From Arthonia radiata (Eukaryota; Ascomycota; Arthoniomycetes; Arthoniales; Arthoniaceae): a stretch of 64,000 bases of DNA. Location of the stretch: positions 434,001-498,000 of the forward strand of contig PSQN01000014.1 of NCBI GenBank assembly GCA_002989075.1, given 5' to 3'. Under the pieces are notes generated by a model. The model did not search any database and was not told the origin of the DNA. It saw nothing but the letters and a program-made list of their open reading frames with translations. Positions 18,183 to 28,464 of this stretch are shown one piece after another (position 1 is the stretch's first letter; each line of letters begins with the position of its first letter). The position numbers and the translations under genes are program-made.

Positions 18183-20088
18183 TCACCCCGATCTTTCAAG
18201 CTCCTCACGGGTGGTCTCCAGGAGTCTGATAACGTCATTATGCAATGAGCCCAGAGGTGGGATTTTTGCACGCTCCCGCAGCAACAGTCCACTAAACTCG
18301 AATAGCATATTCGAGAACCCCTTTTTAACACAGAACGGGCTAAGATTGCTAACGACCTGCTTCTGAAGATGGCGAGGCTTGCTCAATACAGCGTATTTGA
18401 CGCAGCTCAACGTATCAGCGTTGCCCTCATACCACGTGAAAAGGGGATGTTGTTCCTTGGACCAGCCCTCTTCTCTGTTGTACGAGACCGCCGCCCAGCA
18501 TAGCACGTAAAAGAATGACTCTAGGTCGTGCCGGTACGAGTGAAGGGGAGTGGTGCCAGTTTCGAGCAGCTCGTCGGATATGAACGGGATCGTCCTTATT
18601 CTGGTTGCCGGTGGTAGGTCTGTCTGTCGTGAAATACCGTCCGAGTCTGCTTCCGCTGCTAGATCCAAATCAATGAACATCCCCCGACAGTTTCTTGTAC
18701 CTTCTTCTTCAACCACTACAATATTGCTGTCAGAGATGTCGCGATGCAGGATAGACGCGTCTAGAAGAAGAGATTTGTGGGCGCGGATCGCATCAGTAAG
18801 AACCTTTAGTAGTATCGATAGGCTCTTGCAGCTACTGAGCGCACGACCAGCTGGCTTGAGGACCGTGCGGACAGCGACTCGATCTTCAAACCAATGAGCA
18901 CCTTCATCCGGATGTTGCGATGTTGAAACGAGAGACTTTGTCGAGCGTGGAGTGAGCCCGGAGCGTAGATGTTGTATATGGTCGACTACTACGCACTCGA
19001 ATTTTAACAACACCCTGAACATTCTTGCTGGCCACCAGGCTGAGAAGATACTGCTCGTTACAAATTGCGGTGCTACTAGATGAATCGGGCACACAAGGCC
19101 AAGAGAACTTAACAACCTTGCATCCCTCACGAGTACGGTAGCAAGATGTAGCTCGGCCAACGATAGTCGCGCGAGACACAAAAGGCCTGTCTTGTAGAGC
19201 AAGGTCCCCTGTCAGTGTATAAGTCCAGTCCGCAAACCGTAGCTCGTCATCGCTCATCAGCGTATAGCTTGCCAGAACGCAGATATGCTTTTGGGACTCT
19301 TTAGTAACGTCAAACTCTTCCGCGCCGCACACTCCAGATCGATCAAAGACAAATCGGTAGAGAAAATTTCGAAGTAACATTACGCTATGCATAAATCGTC
19401 GTGTAGGTTGAGCTTCGAAGGCGTAGCTTATGCATCTCGCGAGCTGCATGAATTTGGCTGCAAACGTTTTCGAAGTTATCGCGTCTGCATAACGCGTCTC
19501 TGAAGGAGGCGTATCTGAAGAGTGCGTGCCTGAAGACTGTGTGTCGGAGGGTGGCGTGTCCAAGGGCGGCGGGTTTGAAGGCGGCGACTCTGAAGGCGGC
19601 GCGTCCAAAGGCGACATGTCTGAATACTGCGCATGCACGACAAGAAGCGCAACGTTTGCCCGACAATGCTGTTCTTGACCTTTTTTGACGCCTTCGTTGC
19701 CAGAACCCTTCTTTGAGCCACATTTCTCAAGAATGAAGTCCGGAAATGCTGCTTTGCCCGATGGTAGTCTCTTCGGAATCATACAATCCTGTTTACCTCG
19801 TCTATGATATGTCCAGGAAGCACGACTTCCCAGGGATTCCTGCAGTGTGTTCAGATACGTCCAGAACGTGCCGCGATCATAGTTGCCATCGTTGGGATAT
19901 ACTGTTGTAGAATTCCCGGCGATCTCCTTAGCAGTCGAAGACCATGATTTCCCGTCGAGGTATTTCGCATCGAACCCATTCACAAAATGGATGCTTTTCA
20001 ATTCGTGCTTCAATTTGCGATTGATACCGGACGAGAGCAAATATGCCGACAAGCATTGTGAGTCCTCCGAGGATGTCTGCGAAGTCAA
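18183..20088 (-). pseudogene. FunK1-type fungal protein kinase with one frame break
   Basis: Two overlapping minus frames, 20088-18904 and 19202-18183, form one family-like order. In the first: DRSGVCGAEEFDV, GRATSCYRTREG and VVKFSWP, an N-lobe with the VVK lysine, ending NVQGVVKIR. In the second: VDHIQHLRSGLTP, ILHRDISDSNIVV (HRD catalytic loop), GMFIDLDLAAE (the DLD that FunK1 uses for DFG), then HSYRHDLESFFYVLCWA, the FunK1 signature. The reading frame changes near 19,020-19,035, after VVKIR; no credible intron fits there. So it is a recent pseudogene or an assembly indel. The 5' end is also unclear: the first frame is open up to 20244 without an ATG, and an ATG at 20288 is in another frame. 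A 15-bp repeat codes a Ser/Pro/Thr linker. Confidence 0.8.
19489..19608 (-). repeat. Degenerate coding 15-bp tandem repeat
   Basis: Eight five-residue units (LDAPP, SESPP, SNPPP, LDTPP, SDTQS, SGTHS, SDTPP, SETRY) inside the kinase-like frame. The DNA units share the pattern ggcgNNtctgaag on the plus strand. It lies in the linker between the N-terminal region and the kinase domain. Confidence 0.7.
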
Positions 20089-20551
20089 TCTATGCGATCT
20101 CGCAACGCCGCCCGACTTGAAGACGTGTCCGCAACAATTGCTATTAGACGATTCCGTACGCCAGATGTCGAGCGTGTTCGTAGGAGTAGTTTGATATGAA
20201 GTACGGTCGTAGAGATGCCAAAGAGCTGGCGTAGGTGGTCCGTCTCATTGTTTAGAAGATGAAGCTCAGGATCGCAAGAGAAAGTCATATATGACGTTAA
20301 CAGCGATATTAACTGGATTGGTGCTTGTGCCCTTCTGTTCGTCCTCGGTCTTCTGGATGCGGGGCTTGTCTGCTCTGTCCAATAGCATCAAGGAGACGAT
20401 GCTAATCCTTTCGTACGACGCGGCCCATCCCATGCGCCTTTAGGCGACTGACCCCTGCTTTAACGTTCTTGTTAGGGATTGAGAACCTCTCAAGTTGATA
20501 TTGCTCTTCACAATGTGAAGCAAGCATACCTCTGATGCGCAACCGTTCATC
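20089..20551. other. Divergent spacer between kinase-like gene and monooxygenase
   Basis: Holds the uncertain 5' end of the kinase-like gene (up to 20288 on the minus strand) and the promoter of the monooxygenase on the plus strand. A CT-rich patch and tcttcacaatgtgaagcaag lie close to its start. Inside the latter, cttcacaatgtgaag is a 7-bp-arm dyad at about 20507-20521. Confidence 0.4.
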
Positions 20552-22247
20552 ATGCAGTCAAGGAAAGACATCCATGTTGGGTTGTGTGGCGCCGGCCTCG
20601 GTGGCTTGGTAAGTGTTTTGCTTGATGAGATGAACGACGAGAAAGAATGGAGTGATTGAGGACTGAGGCTTCAAGAGAAAACAACGTATGCAACGTACGC
20701 AGTCACGACGTGGAATCCAGATGGCTGTCGAGGCCCGTTCATGAGTCAATGGATACTCACATCTACACCACCAGGTAGCCGCCATCGCCATCTCCAGAGG
20801 CGGATGTCGCGTCACCGTCCTCGAGGCCGCGTCTGAGCTTGGCGAGATAGGCGCCGGCATTCAAATGACGCCAAACGTCTCGCGCTTCCTCATGAAGTAC
20901 GGTGTGGCCAAAATCATCGGCGAGGACCTCGTACAATGCGACGACATCAAGATGCGACGCGGCACCGACAGTCGTATCGTCCAGTATACCAAACTTCACC
21001 CTGAGACGACGACCGAGCTGGGCTTCCCATGGTGGGTCGTCCATCGCGCACATCTGCACGCCGGACTCGTCGAAGGAGCGCGAAGGCACGGCGTCGACAT
21101 CCGGACAAACTCCCGCGTGGCCAGCATCACCCACCGTTCAGGCCCAAAAGTCCACGTCGAGGTCCAGAAAGGCGACAAGTACGAGTTCGACCTCCTCGTT
21201 GGTTCAGACGGCCTCAAGTCCGTCGTCCGCTCACACCTTTTCCCTGGCGCCAAGCCGGTCCCCTTAACAGCCAACGCGGCCTACCGCGCCGTCATACCCT
21301 ACGAAAAAGTCTTCCGCGAGCTCCCGGAGGCCCAAGCCTTCTTCACCAACTCCATTAACGCGTGGTCAGGCGACCGCAGCTACATCATCAGCTACCCCAT
21401 CTCCGGCGGGAAAGATCTCAATCTCGTCCTGGAGCACCACCAAGAAAAGCCGGTGTATGATGTCGAGGACGTAGACAGGGACGAGCTGTTCACGCATTAC
21501 AAAGACTACGACCCGCTCCTGCAGAAAGTCATTCGCCTCATCCCCGAGACGAAACGCTGGCCGCTGATGCAGACGGGGCCGCTTGAATCGTGGTCGAGTC
21601 CGCAGAAAAATGTAGTGTTGATGGGAGATGCGGCGCATAGTATGGTAAATCATATGGCGCAGGGCGCGGCCACGTCGATGGAGGATGGCATCTTTCTAGG
21701 GCGTGTGCTACACGACGTTGCGTACAATGTGCTCTCCATCCCCGAAGCGGTTGATCTATACGAGAAGGGGAGAATGCCGAGGGCATGGCAGAAACAGCAG
21801 GTCAGTTTCATGATGGGCGCAGGTTACATGTACGATGAGCATCGAGCGCGGTATCGGGACGCCTCGTCCGCCGCGTCGGTGCCGGATCATTTGCAACCTC
21901 CTGGGACCGCACATCATGATGGTATCAGCGCTGGAGCGATCAGCAAAACCACTCAGGCGCCTTCAGGCCCAACACGGACGCGAACGAGCGTCATCGACGA
22001 GACGGACCAAATCACTGGCGCGGATGTCAACTACCGCTCTTGGAACCTCTGGGGGGCGCCGGAGACGGTGCCGAGTATCTGGACGTATGACGCGGAGGGG
22101 GATGCGGACTTCCAAGTATTGAAGTACTTGCAGGAGAGAACAAACCGTGATGAGCATACAAAGCTCTCGAGTGGGATTGAGCGCAAGTGGACAGGCTGGT
22201 ATCTACCTGAGGAAGAGGTGGGAAATGTGGCGAAGAGTAGGCTTTGA
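20552..22247 (+). CDS. FAD-dependent monooxygenase, salicylate hydroxylase-like
   Basis: Exons 20552-20608 and 20775-22247, 509 residues. The 57-nt first exon supplies the dinucleotide-binding start HVGLCGAGLGGL; the intron has GTAAGT and ends caccag, and exon 2 continues VAAIAISRGGCRVTVLEAA with the Glu that binds the FAD ribose. Later motifs: GAGIQMTPN, FDLLVGSDGLKSVVRS (DG motif) and VVLMGDAAHSMVNHMAQGAA (GD motif), the set of group A aromatic hydroxylases. ARRHGVDI and IISYPISGGKDLN fit salicylate hydroxylase-like fungal proteins. Likely reaction: NAD(P)H-dependent hydroxylation of a phenolic substrate; the substrate cannot be read. No signal peptide or anchor. The C-terminal ~100 residues (DETDQITGADVNYRSWNLWG) are typical of the fungal clade. 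No cluster partners lie beside it. Confidence 0.92.
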
Positions 22248-22597
22248 CGGGCGTAGGTGAGTATGGGGAACATGTGAGCCGTAGTAAGATACAGTCCTCG
22301 AAGGTAGAAGCTGCGCGAACAAGCTCTTGCATATGTTCAAACTGTTCAGAAGCCGTGGCGAATTTGATTCCAGCGAATCATCCACTGCTCGCTCGATCTA
22401 TCAGACCTCCCGAACGGACCTCGTATCACTTTTGGCTCGCCCTTTCAGGCCCTGAAAGCTGCCCTCCGTCAGCAATCATGCTTGACACTGTGTCCAGCCA
22501 CACCTTCCCCTCCAAATATTGCAAAACACATCCACATCCACGCGCTCACCACCTCAACTCCCTTCTCTTCTCTACAAGCCCACTCTCTCCCCATCCA
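22248..22597. other. Spacer between convergent monooxygenase and MAPEG genes
   Basis: 3' flanks of two convergent genes. The right part is C-rich and lies directly after the MAPEG stop. No supported gene. Confidence 0.4.
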
Positions 22598-23215
22598 TCA
22601 CAACCCCGCCACTCCCCTCCGCGTCCCCCAGACCCCCAACACAACCTGCAGCGCCCACGTCCCCGCCGCGCCGCCCGCCCTCGCCGGCTGCCAATTCGTC
22701 TTCATCCCCCAATAATGGGCCGCCCTCGCCATCACCAACATCCCCAATACCACCGCCAGCCCCGTCTTACTGCCGCCGCACAGCTCCACGCCCGCGGCCA
22801 TGACCAGCGCGAACGGCACCGATTCGTGGAAATTGGCGTGGCTGCGCCCGGCGACGAGGATGGGGTCGAAGTCTGTGATGGGCGCGCGGGCCATGGATTG
22901 GCCGTAGGTGCGGGGGGCGGTGGTGGCGGCGGTGGTGGGTTCGGAGGAGTGGGTGGTGGATTCAGAGGTAGTGGAGGGGTTGCTTTTGGGTGTGGTGGGC
23001 TGGCGGGGTTTGCGATTCGCGGTGTGGCCCATGTAGGTGTCTGTGGAGATGCGGGCCTGCATGGTTTGGATGATGAGGAGGAGATTGATGGCGGCGAAGG
23101 GGAGGAGGAAGGTTGTTGTTAAGGCTGTGGGGGGGTTAGTGGGTGGTTTGGGTTGGGTTGAATGGGCTTGATGGGGTGGGGTGAGAGGGGACGTACGGAG
23201 GAGGTTGGTCGACAT
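22598..23215 (-). CDS. MAPEG-superfamily membrane protein (YecN-like)
   Basis: Exons 23215-23197 and 23124-22598; 181 residues. The 72-nt intron (GTACGT donor, CACTAAC branch, CCACAG acceptor) contains no stop and is a multiple of three. The spliced start MSTNLLPLTTTFLLPFAAINLLLII is the first membrane helix. Next, MQARISTDTYMGH, a polar Thr/Ser-rich loop of ~45 residues that is longer than usual, then the family core: AGRSHANFHESVPFALVMAAGVELCGG (RxHxNxxExxP). TM3 with VLGMLVMARAAHYWG follows. MAPEG members are four-helix proteins related to microsomal glutathione transferases; the YecN branch in fungi has no defined activity. Membrane, probably ER. Family confident, function open. Confidence 0.88.
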   Translation of the reverse strand: MSTNLLRTSPLTPPHQAHSTQPKPPTNPPTALTTTFLLPFAAINLLLIIQTMQARISTDTYMGHTANRKPRQPTTPKSNPSTTSESTTHSSEPTTAATTAPRTYGQSMARAPITDFDPILVAGRSHANFHESVPFALVMAAGVELCGGSKTGLAVVLGMLVMARAAHYWGMKTNWQPARAGGAAGTWALQVVLGVWGTRRGVAGL

Positions 23216-23925
23216 GGTGTATGAGTGTATGTGGAGGAGCTGGGTTGTGTGAAGTGCTGTCGAGAGGCTTATGGCAAGCGAGCTTGTGTATGTTTGGGCT
23301 TCAATGATATTCTTGAGCGTCGTCTGTATTATCAGCTATCCCTTCGCTTTGTCTACGAAATCTACAACCATCCCCATAAGCAGCGAGGAGGACGGCGCCT
23401 TTTGTAGCCACAAGGCCACCTTGAAATCCTTCACGGATGCAAACCATACCATCGCAGGTACCCGCAGCTTTCGCCGCGGTTTCTAAGCCAATGGGCCAAC
23501 GAGTGGTATGGCTCCTTCAAGGGGTCGGAGGCCCGGACAAATAGATTACCAATTTAGAGCCCCGCTAGGACCACTTTGGCGTGAACGTGGGACGACCTGC
23601 CCTCCGCGTGACGTACAACCGCGCTGCCAAAATCCGCGTCTGTGGCTCTCGTGTCCCAAACTGGACGCTTTTCAAAGCAGACAGAATCCTTCGACCACCA
23701 GGGGCGTCATCTGCAACTGCCAGCATCATGATCGGCGAACAGTCTGCCGACATGCATTCAGTGCTCGTATGGCGCCGCAAGCGTCTGACTTCTCGTACAG
23801 TCGGAGGAATTGATACACACTAAATGATAGAATAGAATTCCTAGCTAGGATGTCGTCCCTTGGGTATCACCACTTCACTCTGCCAACTATCATATAGATT
23901 ACAAATATACCATCCGCACAGAAGC
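23216..23925. other. MAPEG promoter and 3' flank of the TPR-like gene
   Basis: No supported gene. Short frames on both strands only. Confidence 0.4.
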
Positions 23926-26109
23926 TTACACGAAAGCCATCCCATCCATCACCTTCGCCACCGGCAGCGGCGGCACCTCCGGCACAGGCGTCTGCGGCCT
24001 CGTCGGCGGCCTGCTCAAGCTCGACTTCGCCAGCATCTTCGCCGTCGGCGGCTTCGACATGGGTGGGTATGTCTTCGACATGCCTGGTCCGCGCTCGTGC
24101 GGCAGCGGCGGTAAAGGCTTGTTGAGGTGTAAGTCACCCAGCTTGATCAGGATACGTGTTCGCCGCGCTTGCTGCCGCCGCTCCAGCTCCTGGCGGTCGT
24201 GCTTCTTCGTCGAGCGTCGCGGCAGTAGACCTGGGCGAACGGGGTGCAGATGTTGTTGTTGGTGTTGTTGTTGCTTTGGCTGCGCGGGGCCTGGCGAGCC
24301 TAGGTCCAGCCGGATGTCAGGGAGTTCCATGCCTGAGCCGGAGGGCCTCAACGACTCATTCACGCGCCGCATCGCCGCCTCCATCTCACTTTCATCCTCG
24401 TCGCTCTCACTCAGCGGGCTCAGGCTCGCCTGCTCCGGCGGGAACGGCTGCTCAATCAACAATCCACTCGGGATCCGATGCAAGCCTCGGTTCGTCCCGA
24501 AATTCGCGGGGATCCGCGACCGCTCCTGCGCGACGTGGTAGTTCTCCCGCACCATCGTGAGGTGCAGCGTGTATTGCATGCCGAGCTTATAGCTGAGATC
24601 GATCTTCTCCCCGCCTTCGAGCGCGCTAGGCCGGCGGTCGGCGGCCCAGGGCTCGTGCCGCGACATGCGGTAGTTCATGACGTCTTTCTCGCCGCCGAAG
24701 ATGGCCTCGCACATGTCGAAGCAGGAGGCGGCTTTGTCGAAGTCTTGGTTGTCGAAGAGGGCGCAGCCGAGGAGGAATGTGGCGAGTGCACCCTCCGGGC
24801 CGTCGGGGGAGTGTTTGACAGCGGCTTGGAAGGCTTCGATCATGAGTTGGGTTGTTTGCTGTGCAGGGACGCCGGCGAAGTTGCGGTTGTTGGAGAGGGA
24901 CTCGGACATGATGCCGATGTTGACGTTGAGGCGGGCCATGGTAAGTGGTTCAGCACCGGGGCGTTGGTGCAGTTGGTGCAGCATTGTGACTGCGTCGGCG
25001 ACTTTGCCGTGGTGATAGAGTAGACATGCGTGTGACCATAGTGCGTTGATTTCCGATTCAGTCATGAGCATCTGTGTCGGGCTCATGGGTCGGCTAGGAG
25101 GTGAGGGCGTAATCTGAGGCGTGCCAAACTCTGGCGGTGTTTCGGGAAATGCGCCTGGCGGTGGACTTGACGACCCACCAGGACGTGAGTAGACTGACGA
25201 GGTCTTGTGTGCATGTCTGGGACCCGTCGGGTAAGTCATCGCAGGTCCAGGTGTGATGAGAGACGGTGATGATTTGTTGCTCTTGGACATTCGTAATGGC
25301 GGTGGCGCGTATGCATTGTCTGTGAGGTAAGACGGAGGTGACTGACTGCGCGGTATTTGAGGCGGCTGCGGTGTTTCTGTTCGTGCTGATCGAAAAGAAG
25401 GTACTTGTGGCTCTGATGACGACCGATACGATCGTTCCGGCTGTGGTGATCCCATGAAAAGAGTGTTATGTTGAAACCCATTGTGTCGTGGAGGTGAGTT
25501 TGGCGCTGTGTGAGGTGTCATCCTTGGCGTTAACCATTGAGTTGGTGGTGGTTCATTGAGCGGCGGTCTCTGCGCCTGTACGGGTGTTGTTGCGCTTCGT
25601 GGCTTCTGTGCTCCATACTGCCGCGGTAGCAACTGTGGCTGACCCGGATTTACTGACGGCGCCCAAGACCACTCCGACGCCATTGACGCTTTGCGCGACA
25701 TTGGTTGCGGTGAGGCACCCCACGGACCAAGCTTCTTCGGTTGCGCATGGTGTCCGCTGTGGTTGCTCGCCGACGACCTCGAACTCGGTGGTGTATCCGC
25801 GTCACTCCCATCCGACGACCTCCTCTTACTGATCCACGATGACGTACTGCTATACAGACTGGGCGACTTTGGATTGCCGGTCTTCGGAGGGAAGCCCGGC
25901 TCGAAAGGTGGTAGTGGTAAAGGTGGAAGTTGATGTGTATCAATTGATGGCAGCGACGGTCTCGCAGCGTGCTGGTATCGAAATTGCGGTGGTGGAGGGA
26001 TTGGTGGTGATGCTGGACCGAAGGAGTCTGTGGGAGCCCCGAGGCGTGTGAGACGTGGAAGAGTGGGCTGCGAATGTGAGAAGCTACCTGTCCAGAAGGG
26101 AGCTGACAT
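23926..26109 (-). CDS. Large Pro/Ser-rich protein with a TPR-like core
   Basis: 727 residues in one exon; ATG at 26109, stop TAA at 23926. The first ~340 residues are Pro/Ser-rich and disordered, with SPPPQ, SRKASM and many SP/TP sites. Residues ~350-480 form a helical core: SEINALWSHACLLYHHGKVADAV, ARLNVNIGIMSESL, AALATFLLGCALFDNQDFDKAASCFDMCEAIFG; the last has the TPR residue pattern and resembles the N-terminal TPRs of fungal NoxR/p67phox-like proteins. After it lie an acidic patch (SESDEDESEMEAAMRRV), a Gln/His tract and a basic ending RRTRILIKLGDLHLNKPLPPLPHERGP. The disordered Pro-rich ends suggest a scaffold with SH3 partners, which is inference. No signal peptide or membrane segment. 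Confidence 0.85.
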   Translation of the reverse strand: MSAPFWTGSFSHSQPTLPRLTRLGAPTDSFGPASPPIPPPPQFRYQHAARPSLPSIDTHQLPPLPLPPFEPGFPPKTGNPKSPSLYSSTSSWISKRRSSDGSDADTPPSSRSSASNHSGHHAQPKKLGPWGASPQPMSRKASMASEWSWAPSVNPGQPQLLPRQYGAQKPRSATTPVQAQRPPLNEPPPTQWLTPRMTPHTAPNSPPRHNGFQHNTLFMGSPQPERSYRSSSEPQVPSFRSARTETPQPPQIPRSQSPPSYLTDNAYAPPPLRMSKSNKSSPSLITPGPAMTYPTGPRHAHKTSSVYSRPGGSSSPPPGAFPETPPEFGTPQITPSPPSRPMSPTQMLMTESEINALWSHACLLYHHGKVADAVTMLHQLHQRPGAEPLTMARLNVNIGIMSESLSNNRNFAGVPAQQTTQLMIEAFQAAVKHSPDGPEGALATFLLGCALFDNQDFDKAASCFDMCEAIFGGEKDVMNYRMSRHEPWAADRRPSALEGGEKIDLSYKLGMQYTLHLTMVRENYHVAQERSRIPANFGTNRGLHRIPSGLLIEQPFPPEQASLSPLSESDEDESEMEAAMRRVNESLRPSGSGMELPDIRLDLGSPGPAQPKQQQHQQQHLHPVRPGLLPRRSTKKHDRQELERRQQARRTRILIKLGDLHLNKPLPPLPHERGPGMSKTYPPMSKPPTAKMLAKSSLSRPPTRPQTPVPEVPPLPVAKVMDGMAFV

Positions 26110-27383
26110 ATTTCCTTCCAGAAGCGCATACGGCCAAACGTGGCCAAGGAAAAGATGTCAGTGCCGCAGAAGGATTGGGGGCACAGACAAAGAAAATAAG
26201 TCAGATGGGGGTGAGCGTCGTATAACGAACGTGGCTTCTTTGCTCAAAGCTGAGCAAAACGTTGGTTATGCTGTTTCAAAAAAGGAACGAACAATTGTTC
26301 TTCTGACCAGCGTGTCCGGATCTGACAGTGGTCCAAGCGAGCGTATGAAAGAGCCCACTGATGAGGGTATAGTCAGGAAACGGATTATAGTTGGGGTGAA
26401 ATGAGAGACAGGTGCGAGACAAAGACACCGGACAATGATGGAGGACGAGAGGAGACCTCGTGGAGAGATAGGAAAGGGGAGCAAATACTAGCAGAGGCTC
26501 GCCCGCCTCATATCGTCTTTTCGTCTCGACACTCAGAACTTTAGCTTGCTCCCGTCGCGTTGCCCACGTTGAAATCCGCAATCGTCAAGACACGTGGAAT
26601 TCATGGACGGTGCCTAGGACGCTAGTCTTGATCGGAAGCACTAGGCGGTTTTGGGTCAAAAGGCGGCGCATCCGATCACTTGAAACTCGGGGCTAAAAGC
26701 GGATCTTTGCACGCACCCCTGCCTGACAGTGCCGCATCCGCAGATCAAAATCTTTGGACCTGCCTCTTTCTCTCGAATCGTGCGTCTGAAACGTCGTCAA
26801 CACTCTGCATATGTACTAGAGGCCGTTAGTAGTCAATAAAGCGATCTGATAAAACGCCAGGTACGCTGTGTCGCTCTACACTACTTACTAGGATAGCCCC
26901 GCAGTCCCCAACTTCATCTCGAGACTCCGTGATTCCTCAATCCTCAATCGTGCCACGGTGGTCTTGCAGTGTTGCTTCCCAGACGCAGGACATCCCCAAA
27001 ATTCCCCAAACACGGAGCCGTCCACCGTCCTTTACTCGTGCCTGTCCGTTTGCGTCAGCCGTCACGCTGTTCGGCGTGGAGTCTCGCCCGCACTCACATT
27101 CCCGCAGGTGGGGCCCAGCCTTGCCGCGCTGCACCTCTCAATTACTCCAGTCTTTCTCGCGATCCATCATCCGCTCGGCCAAATGCTTCTCGCAAGTTCC
27201 TGCGCAAGCGCGAGCTTTGCCCACATAACGTGAAAATCAACGCCGACGCCCGCGCCTCATTCCTGACTAGCGAAGCCGCACTCAGCTGATCAGCAAGTCT
27301 CACACATATACCGCTATCACGTGCATGTTGCCATGCGTCTGTCCTTGCGCCGCATCATGTAGGAGTGCGCGGGGCTTACTCAC
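26110..27383. other. Long spacer, promoter of the TPR-like gene; no supported gene to its right
   Basis: The left ~450 bp is the 5' flank of the minus-strand TPR-like gene, long and CT-rich on that strand. 26900-27300 has overlapping plus frames of ~100 codons but no domain and no bias consistent with neighbours. The right end is the 3' flank of the MetE-like pseudogene. Confidence 0.4.
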
Positions 27384-28464
27384 CTACGGGCTTGCAGCAA
27401 GCGAGTCTCGCAGCACCTCTACTCGCGTCCGCTTCTGCCCGTCAGCAATAACGTCGGCCGCCCGATATACTTTACTCCTGAGCTCGTCTAGGTCCTCCAT
27501 GGCGCCGAACTTGGTCGTGATCAAGCCGAGAACGACCGCTTTGCTTACCGGAAGCAAGCGCAGCGGCTCAAACCCGCCCGCTCGCTCACTGTCATACTCC
27601 AGGTAATATAACTGATAGTTCAGCTCATTGAAAAGCTTCTTGGCGAATTGCTCGTAGCTGCCGCTTGAGATGTGCTTGCCTTCGGGCAGGTTACCACGGC
27701 ACAGGTGTATGCCGACGTGCATGTCAGAGGGTAGCATGCGGATCGCATCATTGTGGGTCTTGATGTACATCTCCAACAAGGCTTCCAAATCGTATCCATT
27801 GGACTCAGACGTCCTGATGAACTCCTCGTCGGCAAAGAAGGCTATGTTAGGATCGTCAATCTGTACGACCCTCAGGCCATGCTCTTACAAAGTCAGTATC
27901 TCTTGCCGTAGTGCAGCACTCACGTCCGCTAGGTATTCGGCGTCGTTGCTGTACGCTTCCTCCGAAAACGCCTCGCCATCAGGCAGCTGTATGTGTTGCC
28001 ACGTCGGACATGGAATTGTCATCTTCGCATCCTTCCACCGCCGCTTAGGCAAAAGACTACGCAGGTACAGCCAGTCGTCGAGGTAGGGGCTTTTTCATAT
28101 TCAATTTTCCTGGTTGCGATGCACACCTGCCTCCCTGGCAGATCACGCTGGAGCATGACACGTGCGGTCGGGAAGCCGCATCGATGACGAGCGGCTTCGA
28201 CAAAGACGTTCTCGAAGCCTGTCAAGCAACTAAAAAAGCCACTGTAGAAGACTCCTCGCTCGTACTCGCCCGATGTGATGGTTGTAATGCCGCGTTCCAG
28301 CTGCTGCTGCTGCACTACTACTGCTATTTCTTCTCTCTCAATATCTCTTACTGCGTGATGAGTATCTCGCTTGTTTGGTGCAAGTTGGACGATCCTCGCA
28401 CGTCCAGGAGCGTCTTTGGACGCAGTAGAGATCCCACTTGATCGGCTCGGAACGGTGGAGCCAT
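27384..28464 (-). pseudogene. MetE-like (cobalamin-independent methionine synthase C-domain-like) pseudogene
   Basis: Starts with ATG at 28464 (MAPPFRADQVGSLLRPK, the family's usual opening). Later: ERGITTITSGEYERGVFYSGFF, WLYLRSLLPKRRWKDAKMTIPCP, QIDDPNIAFFADEEF, HVGIHLCRGNLPEG, and YYLEYDSERAGGFEPLRLLP with KAVVLGLITTKFG. At least three lesions separate these: a frame change near 28350, another in an A/C-run near 28084-28096, and a TAA at 27885-27887 where relatives have Tyr. The protein also ends at LAASP, just before the SPQCGF segment holding the zinc-binding Cys, so even the last frame lacks it. Intact relatives are about 370-400 residues. Host metabolic gene relic; original activity probably methyl transfer or a related UROD/MetE-fold reaction. 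Confidence 0.82.

Noticed and set aside
22244-23122. Plus-strand frame of 292 codons, Gly-rich C-terminus
   Set aside because: Antisense to the MAPEG gene. Its Gly runs are the complement of the Pro/Thr-rich MAPEG loop.
24478-25023. Plus-strand frame of 181 codons
   Set aside because: Antisense to the TPR-like core; Val/Glu/Gly-rich composition typical of a shadow frame.
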